Positions 1-10,969 of a DNA stretch of 64,000 nucleotides are shown here, piece after piece. Both the position numbers and the translations under genes were made by a program. Position 1 is the first letter of the stretch. The number at the start of each line of letters is the position of its first letter. The stretch is from Lepas anatifera. Its lineage: Eukaryota; Arthropoda; Thecostraca; Lepadidae. The notes beneath the pieces are model-generated. The model worked only from the letters and a program-made list of their open reading frames with translations. It did no database searches and was not told where the DNA came from. The stretch lies in contig JAOTON010002089.1 in NCBI GenBank assembly GCA_034440635.1, positions 186,001-250,000 of the forward strand, given 5' to 3'.

Positions 1-1457
1 CACCGTGACATTAATGACGTTGACTCCAGGAAGGTAAAACGGCCGTGGCGCCTTTGTATTTGGACATTTTTACGTGTTTATCTTCAAAAATGCCTGTGTT
101 GTTTTGTATCATCGAAAACATTACGTGCATGTTCTACATTACGTGATAAAATTACGTGACGTACTGTTACGTAGGTAACATTACGTCCTTATGTTCAGGT
201 AGCTCCAAGTGCTGACGCCGAGGAAACTGGCAGTGTTCTGACCTGACGCTGGGACGTAATGTTACTGAGACCGTTGTGGTTAAGTTGGACTTCGGACTTG
301 TCAGCGAGCGGTTCCGGGTCATTTAATGACAATTTGCATGGGGATTTTACTGGTTTATCCTTAATATGTCGCATAGACAAATTAGTATGTTCGCACCAAA
401 ATCATATCTGTATTATTCGAACTGTCAAGTTTTCATACAACTGAGATTTCAGGACCCATGTACAAAAATATTAACACCATCTAAAACACGCCACATGGCG
501 CATCCCAAACTACGAGCACTGTCTACAAGTAAACCAACCGCTCAATACGTCAATAATGCTGACCGTACCTGCACCCTACAATCATACCTCCCACCACTGC
601 CCGTCGGATGGAACGCTCCCCGGCTCCCACTGGGGCTGCGGGCTTGCTTGCCAAGGCCGGTCCCATCACACAGCCACAGGCTATGGCCACCAGACGCCCA
701 TAACCTCGCCCTTCTCGGTGGATCATCGAGCCTGAGACTAACCTTATCGCTGGCATATACACGTCAGAAAGCTTCCGGATCAACAAATCGTTATGACATT
801 CATGGTTGTACAGTGGACGCATCGAAACTTCGGGTGGTCACAAACATCGCTGCTCACGGAGCAGGAGGGTATGCAACCGTGCTTTGTGACACAGAAGGTA
901 CAGGAGCATCACTCGCGCCGACACCGTTAAAGAGCCTGAGCTTTGTCGTCACGCACCGACTAAAAAAGTACAGCGCGGTCGAATCATCGAATCAGCGCCA
1001 TTCGGCGACTGAGAAAAGGGGGGGTGTAAAACACACAAACTGACACACTCTCAGAGTTAACATTACACCCACAGCATAGAAGTACCATTGAATCATCATG
1101 GACCAGCTCACTGCCCCCGGTCCCTCCCATTCACTCAGACGCCATGTGCGCTGCAATAGTGATACCAATAGCTTACGCGCTGTCACCTGCCGGGCTGAAG
1201 GTCGCCAAATATCACTGCTGCTTCAACCCCCACCAGGACGCGCCCCGTGAACGAATTCACTAACATGTGGCGCCATTGTACACTGCACTGGAGTGACCAC
1301 AGGTATTGTCACCTTCGCGCTGGTGGAATACCTTCTCCATGACATCGCTTCAGGTCAGTCATTGACCGAAGTTCGTTTTTCTACCTGGACAGCCCCTCCC
1401 CGCGCGCGCACGCCACAACGTCCAAGACACCTAGAGGTCCTGTGGACGGCAGCCCAC
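1..1457. other. 3' flank of the calexcitin-like gene
   Basis: Contains the 3' UTR of the calexcitin-like gene at its right side. A 225-residue open frame on the plus strand (366-1043) has no recognisable domain and is treated as chance. At 119-190 the motif TTACGT occurs several times in a row with irregular spacing, and its complement occurs near 255. No transposon end is recognisable here. Confidence 0.4.
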
Positions 1458-1649
1458 TCACTCCGGCGTCGGCGGCTCCAGCGCCTTGATCTCCTCGGGA
1501 ACCTCCGCCACCAGGGTGCCGAAGAACTCCTTGCCGACGGTGTTCTCGTCCTCTGAGTACAGGAAGTCGATGGCCACGTTCACAAACTCGTCGATGGTGA
1601 GGAAGCCGTCGTTGTTGCGGTCGATGGTTTTGAAGGTTTTGTCTGCCGT
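1458..1649 (-). CDS. Calexcitin-like protein, last exon with EF-hand 4 and stop
   Basis: Terminal coding exon: 63 residues and a TGA stop at 1458-1460. It begins TADKTFKTIDRNNDG and ends EIKALEPPTPE. The loop DRNNDGFLTIDE is fully canonical (Asp1, Asn3, Asp5, Gly6, Leu8, Glu12). The following segment GKEFFGTLV matches the conserved HLFGTL-type C-terminus of calexcitins. The minus-strand acceptor is CTCGACAG before ACG. Together the four exons encode 200 residues, close to the usual full length, so only a few N-terminal residues are missing. No canonical AATAAA was seen close downstream on the minus strand, so the 3' UTR end is undefined. Confidence 0.88.
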   Translation of the reverse strand, partial: TADKTFKTIDRNNDGFLTIDEFVNVAIDFLYSEDENTVGKEFFGTLVAEVPEEIKALEPPTPE

Positions 1650-2403
1650 CTGTCGAGAGAGATTACCGGCTAGTGACCGGTCTTCTCCACAGCGGGTTGT
1701 AGTCGAAATATTGACAGCTGCTTTCAAGACGAAAATGGACTAGAAACGGTCCCATTTCCTCACGATTGATTACCAGAAGCCAAGCATATAACATATAAAC
1801 AGGGTGTAGCAAGTACGAGGAATGTTTCCAAAATGGTCGGATTTGGCCAAAGTTCGGTTTTTATTTTTATTTTATTTTTGCGTTACTCTGGCCCAGTATA
1901 TAATAGTAAAACAACAGCTGGTTTGGGTTTGTCACTGGTCTTTCCACAAGGAAATTCGAATGATGTAAGCCAGCAGTGAATGGGGATCCCAGGTGTTGAG
2001 GCAAGGACCGCAACCCACAGCGGCAACCAATGGCTGACACCCTGGTTGACGCAAGAGCTGGTTGACCGACTTGTACTCTCAGAGGGGAAGGGAGTACCGC
2101 CACACAAGAGCCACGTTTGCATGACGGGAGTTAACGGGGGAGCGATTGCACCAGAAATCAAACTTCCGCCTCTGGAGGGCGGCCCTGAGGGAATCTGCCG
2201 AGCTGGCAACAGCCGGTAGAGAATGAATCACCTGCCACCCCACGGGAAGTACTTCACAAACGTCACAACTCTGCGGAGAATCAGGGTGAGTAACAAGCAA
2301 AACAAACATCCCTCGTGACTTACAGGGGACCCTTCGAGTGGGACATGACCAGGGGAATTTAGATCCAATCCAGTCTTTACAAGAGGTTCCGCACAAGCCC
2401 AGG

Positions 2404-2538
2404 CAGTGGCGGATCCAGGACTTCATTTTGGGGGCCTATGGGTCATTGCCTCGTGTCAGTCTCCGACTATGCATTTACTATAGGCAGTCTAACACTTCGA
2501 TACTTGAGCCCCCTAGCTCCCCCGTGTATACGCCTCTG
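2404..2538. mobile_element. hAT-like MITE, CAGTGGCGGATCCAG family
   Basis: A 135-bp element beginning CAGTGGCGGATCCAGG and ending CGCCTCTG. It is flanked by 8-bp duplications AGCCCAGG (2396-2403) and AGTCCAGG (2539-2546), a 7/8 match. Terminal CAG and an 8-bp TSD are hAT superfamily hallmarks. Non-coding; mobilised, if ever, by a transposase encoded elsewhere. Confidence 0.75.
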
Positions 2539-3799
2539 AGTCCAGGCCAGTCCGTGTGCAATCCGTGTGCAATCCGTGATTATCTATCTAAATCCAATTA
2601 ATATCCGAAACACACGACTCAATCCACAAAAATAGGGATATAAGTTCACATCCAGATAAAAAACTATCGACACCCCAAATATGATGACGAAAGGTGAGAA
2701 GAACGACTGGAATCTAAACGGCTGACGTTTTAGTCGCAATCGGTTTTTACTACAGACGGGACATTAGGAATTAAGTGGGCGCAACATGACTATCCAGGTT
2801 GGCGCGCCACAAAGCCCAAACAATCAAACAAAAACTACCAAGACTATCAGGCAAATCCGATCCGATCGAGTGGATCCTTTCTGATACCCATTCCGGGACA
2901 GGCTATAGAAACCGTTCCGGCGGGGGACCGCCGTCCTCACCCAGGGGCGCAGCCAGAGCTTTCGTATGGGGGGCACACCAACTTTGAGGGGCACCCCGGG
3001 GAAAAAGGGCACTTTTTAACGTAACCTAAAAAACTTACTATATCTTTGTTTATATAATTTTTTGGGCATCTTTGGTTCAATAAAAATGCAAAGAAATCAT
3101 TGACGGAGAAGGAAAACTCGATTAAAAACCGAAAAAAAGGAACGAAATATCACCAAAATGTCATGGAAGTAGCCAAAACACTACTTTTTTGGATAGATTT
3201 AAGGGCAGCCAACTCACGCAAGTACTTAACATCAGAGAAATCAGCGGAGCATGTGATATCTGTTACAATGTGCAGGTTAAGGCATATTGGAGTCGAAAAT
3301 TTTTCTGTTATGCCCACTGGTTTTGTCGTGACGAGTGAGCCCTAGCTGAATGCGGATTAAGTTCCTTGCCTCCCACAATCGCCGTGGGACAAGGAGTAGT
3401 ATAGTGTCTTTGGAAGAACACATTTTTGCTGCCGGAAAAATTTGGGAGATACATTTTGAACGCGTTTATTAAGTTCAATATTCGCAAGGCTCGGTCCCAG
3501 TTAAGAGTAAATAAAAGGTGAACAGGCCGGTGGTTTGGATGGGGATGGTGTGACAGGGCTAAAAATTGTGAAAACTATTTCTTCATCTAAATTAATTAGT
3601 AGAAATCCTGGTTTAGGGGACTGTGCTCTGAGCTCAGGGGCACATGCCTTTTTATCATCCCTTCCCAGAATCCACCAGTATAATAAGCAATTTATATAAC
3701 CAGGGGTGCCTAGGTATCACAAGCCGTTTTAGAGATTCCTCATTCCCCGTTAGCTCCGTTTTACAAGGGGAGTTTCCATTGGGTTCTTATTCCCAATCT

Positions 3800-5660
3800 A
3801 TTCAAGACCAGCTCTGGGGCCCCCAAGTGTGGATCAGAGGCCTCCAGAGCAACTTCCCCCATCCCCCCAGATGTGCCTCCAGGGAATAGACTAGCTCAGT
3901 GACCCCGCCCCAAGATGATGGGAGTTGGCCTTGTGTTCTTATTATCTATCTATTCAAGATCATCTCAGGGGTCCCTGATGTAGATCAGGGCCACAGAGCA
4001 GCTCATGCTTCACCCAGGGACTAGACTAGCTCATTGGTCCCAGAGATGAGGTCATCAGACTAGCTCAATGGGCCACAGATAGACTCATGGGGCCTTAAAC
4101 CAGTTCAAGAAGCCCCAGAACAGTTTAAGGCGCCAGATCACTTCAGGGGGCCTCAAGCCAACTTAAGGGGCTCTCACAAGCTCAGCGCACGGACCAGCTC
4201 AGGGTACCCTCAGAACCTAGATCCGCTCTTGGGCCCCAGATCAGCTCTTGGGGCCCCAAATCAGTTCAGGGGCATCAAGTCAGGTCAGGGGCAAGATCAA
4301 GTCAGGGGCACTAATTCAGCTCAGGAATCCCTCACCAGCTCGGGGCCCAAGCAGTTCAAAAGCCCCAGAGCTGCTCAGGGGACACCAGATCGGCCCATAG
4401 GGCACCAGATCAGCCTAGGGGACAAACAATCAAATCAGTGGTCCCCGACCAGCTCGGGGCCCAGATCAGTTCGGGAATACCAGATCAAGTCAGGAGGCAC
4501 TTAATCAGCTCAGGAGCCCCATACCATCTCAGGGACCCTCACCAACCCCTGTGGGCCCAGCTCAGCTCAAGGCCTGGGAGCTGCTCAGGAAATCACGTAA
4601 TTAACCTAGGAGGCCCGGGTCAGCTTAAAGGGCATAATATTATCCATAGGGCACCAGACTAGCTCAGAGGGAATAAGATGGGCTCAGGAGACACACTGAT
4701 GACTCAGCAGGCTCCAGATCGACTCAGGGGGCATTAGTTAAGTTCAGGAGGCAGTATATCTGCTCAGGGTGCACCAGATCGATCAGCACAGGGGGCATGT
4801 TCAAGTCAGGGGCACTAAATCAGCTCAGGGATCCCTCACCAGCTCCGGGCCCAATCAGTTCAAAAGCCCCAGAGCTGCTCAGGGGACAACAGATGCCCAT
4901 AGGGCACCAGATCAGCTCCGGCGACAAACAATCAGGATCAGTGGTCCCCGACTAGCTTGGGAATACCAGATCAAGTCAGGAGGCACATAATCAGCTCATA
5001 AGCCCATACCATCTCAGGGGCCCTCATCAGCCTCTGTGGGCCCAGCTCAGCTCAGGGCTTTAGATCTGCTCATGAAATCACGTAAGGAGGCCCAGATCAG
5101 CTGAAAGGGCACCAGATTTCTCAGGGGGCATCATATGGGCTCAGGAGGCACCAGATCGACTAAGGGGCATTAGTGCGGCTCAGGTGGCACCAGATCGATC
5201 CGCTCGGGGTCCAGATCAGCTCCCAGCCCCCCAGACTATGGCAGGAGCCTAAATCAGCTCAGGGAGCAACATAACAGCTCAGGGGACACAAGGTGGACTC
5301 AGGGCCCACCAAACCAGTTTAGGGGGGGAACCAGACCATCTAAGGAGACATCAATAATCAGTTGAGGGGGCACCTAATCAGCTGAAGAGGCACCATATTG
5401 ACTTAGGATACAGAATCAACTTGGGGAGGCATGATATCAGCTCGGGGGCCCGAATCAGCTCAAGGGGCACTAAATCAGCTATCAGGGCACCAAACAAGCT
5501 CGGAAGCATTAGACTAACTCAGAGAGCATTATATAGGTTCAGGAGGCACAATTATTTGCTCAGTGGGGCACTCGATTGACTCAGGGGCACCAGATCAGCT
5601 TAGAGGGCAAGTAATCAGCTCAAGGGGCCACGAGATGAGCTCAAGGAGCACCAGATTGGC
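3800..5660. repeat. Degenerate GATCAGCTCAGGGG minisatellite
   Basis: Scores of irregular repeats built around CAGATCAGCTCAGGGGGCAC, with a spacing of about 20-25 bp and many point changes and length variants. A longer period is also visible: the block around 4300-4560 recurs, modified, around 4810-5070. Reading frames across it are repetitive and are not genes. Confidence 0.8.
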
Positions 5661-5670
5661 TTCACCCGTA

Positions 5671-7560
5671 CGATTATTGGCGACGATGATGCAATAGGTA
5701 GACACATACTAGGTGCCCATACTCTTCTCGGGTGCTTGGAAAGGCGACAAAATGCCCTAGCTGACCGAGAAAGGTATAAAGTTGGCCAAAAATAGTTTCA
5801 ATCGCTACATGCAGTCCAGTTAAATCTAGGTTCAACGGCTAGGGCTCTAAATTTCGAGCGGCACGGCCCAAATTGGGTACACCACCTGGCAATCAAAAGG
5901 GCACCCTGGCAGTGATGGGGGCACGTGCCCCCTGTGCCTTCCTGGCTGCACCCCTGGACAGTAGATCAACTCCGGGAGGCATTAAATAAGCTCAGGGGGT
6001 CCGGATCAGCTCAAGGGGCACTAAAACAGCTAAAAAGTACACCAGGCAAGCTCGGAGGCATCAAACTAACCCAGAGAGTATTTTATAGGTTCAGAAGGCA
6101 CACTTATTTTCTCAGGAGGGCACCAGATTGACTACGAGGGCACCAGATCAGCTCAGAGGGTACATGATCAGCTCCAGGGGGCACCAGATGAGCTCCGCCC
6201 GTACGATTATTGGCAACGATGAGGCATTATCTGGAAACGGATTACGTGCCTATGCTCTTGCCGGGTGCTTGGAAAGGCGACAGAATGCCCTAGCTGACAA
6301 AAAAGGCACTTAGTTGTCAAACAATAGTTGAAATCGCTAAATGCAGTCTAGTTACATCTAGGTTCAACGGCGCAGGGCACTACATTTCGAGTGGCACGGA
6401 CCAAAGAGAGTACACCACCTGGCAATCAAAAGGGCACCCGGCACCGATGGGTGCACATGCCCCCTGTGCCCCCTGGACGGTAGATAAACTCCGGGAGGCA
6501 TTAAATAAGTTCAGGGGGCCCGGATCAGCTCAAGGGGCAATAAAACAGCTAATCGGGCAGCAGGCAAGCTCGGAGGCATCAGACTAACTTAGAGAGCATT
6601 ACAGGTTCAGAAGGCACAATTATTTATTCAGGGGAGGGGGGCACCAGATTGACTACGAGGGCATCAGATCAGCTCAGAAGGCACATGATCATCTCCAGGG
6701 GGCACCAGATGAGCTCCACCCGTACGATTATTGACGACGATGAGGCATTATCTGGAAACGGATTACGTGCCTATACTCTTCCCGGGTGCTTGGAAAGGCG
6801 ACAGAATGCTTTAGCTGACCAAAAAGGCACTTAATTGTTAAACAATAGTTGAAATCGCTAAAAGTGGCCTAGTTCCATCTAGGTTCAACGGCGTAGGGCA
6901 CTAAATTTCGAGCGGCACGGCCCAAAGGGGGTACACCACCTGGCAATCAAAAGGGCACCCGGCACCGATGGGGGCACGTGCCCCCTGTGACCCCTGGCTG
7001 CGGCCCTGGACAGTAGATAAACTACGGGAGGCATTAGATAAGTTCAGGGGGCCCGGATCAGCTCAAGGGGCACTAAAACAGCTAATAGGGCACCAGGCAA
7101 GCTCGGAGGCATGAGACTAACTCAGAGAGCATTATATAGATTCAGAAGGCACAATTATTTTCTCAGGGGGGCACCAGATTGACTACGAGGGCATCAGATC
7201 AGCTCAGAAGGCACATGATCAGCTCCAAGGTTCAAGACCAGCGCTCAGGGGGCACCAGATGAGCTCAAGGGGCACCAGTTTAGCTCTGCCCATACGATTA
7301 TTGGCGACGATGAGGCATTATTTGGAAACGGATTACGTGCCTATACTCTTCCTGGGTGCTTGGAAAGGCGACAGAATGCCCTAACTGACCAAAAAGGCAC
7401 TTAATTGTCAAACAATAGTTCAAATCGCTAAATGCAGTCTAGTTCCATCTAGGCTCAACGACGTAGGGCACTAAATTTCGAGCGGCACGGCCAAAAAAGG
7501 GCACACAACCTGGCAATCAAAAGGGCACCCCGGCACCGATGGGGGGGCACGTGCCCCCTG
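5671..7560. repeat. Tandem higher-order repeat, 4 units of about 520-570 bp
   Basis: The marker CGATTATTGGCGACGATG-like sequence starts at about 5671, 6204, 6725 and 7295, giving spacings of 533, 521 and 570 bp. Each unit continues with a conserved segment (around GGGTGCTTGGAAAGGCGACA), then GGCACCCCGGCACCGATGGG and GCACGTGCCCCCTGTG, then returns to the short minisatellite. The last unit ends at the right terminus of the hAT-like element. Confidence 0.85.
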
Positions 7561-7590
7561 TGCCCCCCTCGGCTGCGCCACTGTCCTCAC

Positions 7591-7680
7591 CTCCTCTGAG
7601 AGTCCGTAGGCGGCGCAGAAGATCCTGTACTCCCGAGGTGATACGATCCGGTTGCCGTTGGCGTCAATCATCTCGAAAAT
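7591..7680 (-). CDS. Calexcitin-like protein, exon with EF-hand 3
   Basis: A 90-nt exon of 30 residues, starting IFEMIDANGNR and ending AAYGLSEE, phase 0 at both ends. The loop DANGNRIVSPRE keeps Asp1, Asn3, Asn5 and Glu12 but has Arg at position 6 where Gly is nearly invariant, so calcium affinity may be reduced. The minus-strand acceptor is CCCGGCAG. The donor is GTGAGGAC directly after GAG. Only seven intronic bases separate the exon from the terminus of a 4.6 kb hAT-like transposon (2942-7583), and the element's 8-bp target duplication contains the donor itself. Reading the next exon directly after this one keeps the frame (SEE then TADKTF). Confidence 0.87.
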
Positions 7681-7914
7681 CTGCCGGGCAGGGGTAGTAA
7701 CGTTACCGACGAGCACGTGCTAAGCAAGCTTGTTTAGAGGCAAATTTGCGACATACAGCTGTGATGAACCAATTATTACGGCGCGAAACGCAGAAAATGT
7801 CCGGAGGTAAAGGTCTTTTTTAAATGCACAACACATTGATAGCTAATTCCCATTTCACATGTCTCTTCATACGCAAACACAACAAGCTTGTTGAAATGGG
7901 AAGACTTAAAGTAT

Positions 7915-8035
7915 TAGCATATACGGGAATATTAATATACGGGATATAACATACACAGATATATAGCATACATATAGCATATAGCATATCAATATACGGG
8001 ATATAGCATACACGGATATATGAAGCATACACGGG
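7915..8035. repeat. AT-rich imperfect tandem repeat (TATACGGGATATAGCATA type)
   Basis: About 120 bp of repeated variants of ATATACGGGATATAGCATACAC with irregular length. It lies in the large intron and does not code. Confidence 0.6.
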
Positions 8036-9629
8036 AAGAAGCTCGACTAGGTTAGGTTTGAGACAGGCACGTGTGAGTGCCTCCCAAAGACCCGCATGAT
8101 CTTTTAGTAAAACCAGACTTGGTTTGAAGGAGTCATACAAATCTAGCACATCTATCAGTATCTGTTAGGTACAAAAAATAAAACTAGCGAGAAAGCTTGT
8201 CGACGTCAAAAACGGGTCCTGTTCAGAAGCATTCAAAACTGAATAGATTACATACGATCACGTGTTCTATCAAAAGGATCCCTATCGAACAGCAAAAAGA
8301 ACTTGCCGGGTTCGGGCCCGCATGTACTATGCACAGCACATATTTACCATAGCTCAGCGTGACCAGGCATTCTCGGAAAAACATATCTGACAGACCCGCG
8401 CGACGAGCCGAGCCTTCTTTATAGGACAGATGACACAGTATTCACCATGTTTATCTGCATGTTTATACAGCAGCTCTGCTGCTACCCATACGAGCCGGCT
8501 CTCGACTTCCGCGAGCGACCACCGCTCTTCTGTGCGGAAGTCAATGAAAGCCGCCTTCCTGAACCGATTCAGCGATTACAAGGCTGGGTCACAGCCACCA
8601 TGTAACGGTCGAACCCTGCATCGACTCACCAAAACACACAAACGGCGCGCTTATCGCGGCGACCTTGGCCCGTTTCGTGGCGGCGGGAAATGCAGAGCTG
8701 TCAGAGCAGCTGATGCAGTGCGGTGCCGGCGTGACGGAAAGGCGAGCTCGTGACTCTGCCGGCCGTCCCAGGCGGAAGCAGCGCTGGCGGGCGGCGCCGA
8801 ACCCTGCCCGCCCGGCTCCAGTACCCACCCTCCGCCGCTGACGCTCTTAACTCAGCAAGCTTAGATGATGGGATTGGACCTTATGTTGACGGGTGGAAAG
8901 TAGGACAGTCCAACTGCCCTGGTGTCAGGGCAGCTGGCTACAGCTACAACTGGTGCCATAAACAAATGACGCGTGGCTCGACACGAGCATCACAATAACG
9001 TGGCGTGCTCGACATTCGGATGAATTTGGCAGTAATCGCAATCTCTTGCAAACTCTTCTAGCCACCCGAAACGCAATTAAATGTTCTCATGTTGAGTGTA
9101 ATGAATGGAATTCAAACGAAGCCTGATAAGTTGTTTTCCCACTGTCCCGAAACAAGCATCCTTCGAGAAATCAAAGAACCTGGCGTCTCCGGGGAAGAAA
9201 GATGAATCGGCGCTCAGCATCACAACGAAGAGTCTGGTGGGCACATATAGCCTCAGCAGCTGACGTGCCCTAAAACCCAAATCATCATCATAACAAGGAG
9301 TTGCACTCTGACCCAACTTGATGGAAGAAGATAGCGTAAAACAATTGAAAAACTGGCTGGGGAAAATCGGAGCAGGTTTCTGGCTCTTGTTTCTTCCCAT
9401 AGCGTCAGTTGAGTGGCGCTCCAAAAAGGTTGACATCTGCATATTTGTTTTCTCCATCACCCCTGGTAGCCTTACGCTCCCTGCCACTCTGAGACGCCCT
9501 GCCACTCCCGATTATCTTTTCCTTGCTTTTTACGCAGCAGCAACATCGCTGTTCAGGCGCGGGTACTGAACTTCGTTCAGGGGGAGGGAGGCGGCCATGG
9601 GTGAATCCAGAGCAACACTTACGATGTTG

Positions 9630-9900
9630 CATAGGTGGATCCAGGGGGCAAAGGGGGAACGTGCCCCTGATCGACCCTCGGCGCCCCCTGAAATGGTCAT
9701 GGCGCCCCCTAAAAGGTCGATGGCGTCCCCCTGAAATGTCGCTTCCCACCTCCCCCTCCCCCAGGATAGGAAAATCGGCACCCACCGATAGGATTTTGAA
9801 CCCATCTGATAGATTTTGCCGGTCAAAAGTTACGCCCCCCCGGACCGGATGGCGCCCCCCGGAAGGTACCCCCCGATCGGCAATCCTGGATCCACCTATG
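9630..9900. mobile_element. hAT-like MITE, CATAGGYGGATCCAGG family, copy 1
   Basis: A 271-bp element with perfect 16-bp ends CATAGGTGGATCCAGG / CCTGGATCCACCTATG. The 8-bp flanks CGATGTTG (9622-9629) and CAATGTTG (9901-9908) match at 7 of 8. The interior is G/C-homopolymer-rich and is related, in the opposite orientation, to the copies at 53922 and 57146. Open frames across it on both strands are artefacts of this composition. Confidence 0.78.
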
Positions 9901-10969
9901 CAATGTTGTTAACCATAAAAATACAAGATATGGTGTTTTAAAAATATTTGCTAAAATCAGTCAAAGTTGACCATTTTAACACTTGGGGGCAGCCGGCACT
10001 GCCCTCTGGATGGCACCAGACGCTTCTAAAGAGGGGGTGAGGGGCGCCACCCTCCTGTATCCGAGTCAGCTGTAGGACACGTTACACAAGCTGAGAGCCG
10101 GAATACTCGCGGCATCCCTCCTGTGCCTGGTTCAGCATGCCAGATCACCGTCGTATCCTTGTTTTACACGGGCGCTAGGTACATCAGCACGCTCCACTTC
10201 GTTGTAAGGTTTGCAACAGCAAACCAGCTGAATGCTACAGTCACACAACAGTACCACGGCTGAAAGTACCTCCATAAATGTTTGCTTGGGGATGGGGTAT
10301 GCCTATTCGTGTATTCCCTCAACAGTAATGCTTAAATGGAAGTGAACATTTAGATATGTGTGGAAAATACAGACTTCTCTCCGAGCATGCGTTGGCTGTA
10401 AAAAAGCGTTTGTTCCAATTTGCCAATATTTGCTGCTAGACTTCCAATCTCCAAGGAACCAATCGAACTTTGCTACAGGCATTGCACCAGCCAGATACAA
10501 TGAAACCAAAACAGAAAGCCCACTGACTCAGAAACCTCTTACAAGAAAGCTTATCACAAAGCAGGCGCAGTGAGCACTACTCGGTACATTTCGTGAGCGG
10601 TTCTAATGACCTAGTGAGAGAACATGACGCAAAGAGACTGTGGAAGCCAAGTCCAGGTGGTCGGCAGGTGGAGGGAATTTCGTTTCATCAGCCACGAACA
10701 TGTGGAACAGAGGGTTCCTGCAATCGCACGGGAAAATAACGGTCTGAAAACAGGGTGTGGAGTGAATTTACGGAACAAACCTAGCATGGGGCGTTTCCCG
10801 GAGCTCTTCTAAGAGAATTTTTGACTGGGTCTGAGGTAGATTTATGGATAAAAATCTGCCTAAAAGAAAACCCTAACAATGTACGTCTTTATGCATGCAT
10901 CGTGATCGGGCATTTGACCGCGTGTCAGAACCAGTGGTTATCGAAAGTGCGAAATTAATAGGTACGTGG

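Larger units (their letters stand above)
2942..7583. mobile_element. Large non-autonomous hAT-like element with internal tandem repeats
   Basis: A 4,642-bp element whose ends are CAGGGGCGCAGCCAG (left) and, read inward from the right, CAGTGGCGCAGCCGAG. Exact 8-bp target duplications TCCTCACC lie at 2934-2941 and 7584-7591. No transposase reading frame is present; the interior is mostly a degenerate minisatellite and about four tandem copies of a 0.52-0.57 kb unit. The units themselves include copies of the element's right-end sequence (ending in CTGGCTGC-type terminal motifs), suggesting growth by duplication of the right end. Superfamily call rests on termini and TSD length. Confidence 0.75.
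1650..7590 (-). other. Last intron of the calexcitin-like gene
   Basis: A 5.9 kb intron holding a 135-bp hAT-like MITE (2404-2538) and the 4.6 kb hAT-like element (2942-7583). The bases outside them, about 1650-2403 and 2539-2933, show no coding signal. Confidence 0.8.

Noticed and set aside
366..1043. 225-codon plus-strand frame
   Set aside because: No recognisable domain, no splice or promoter context, ordinary composition; it lies in the 3' flank of a gene on the other strand.
3800..7560. Repeat array considered as a CRISPR
   Set aside because: Repeats are degenerate, without unique spacers of regular length, lie inside a transposon and belong to animal DNA with introns.
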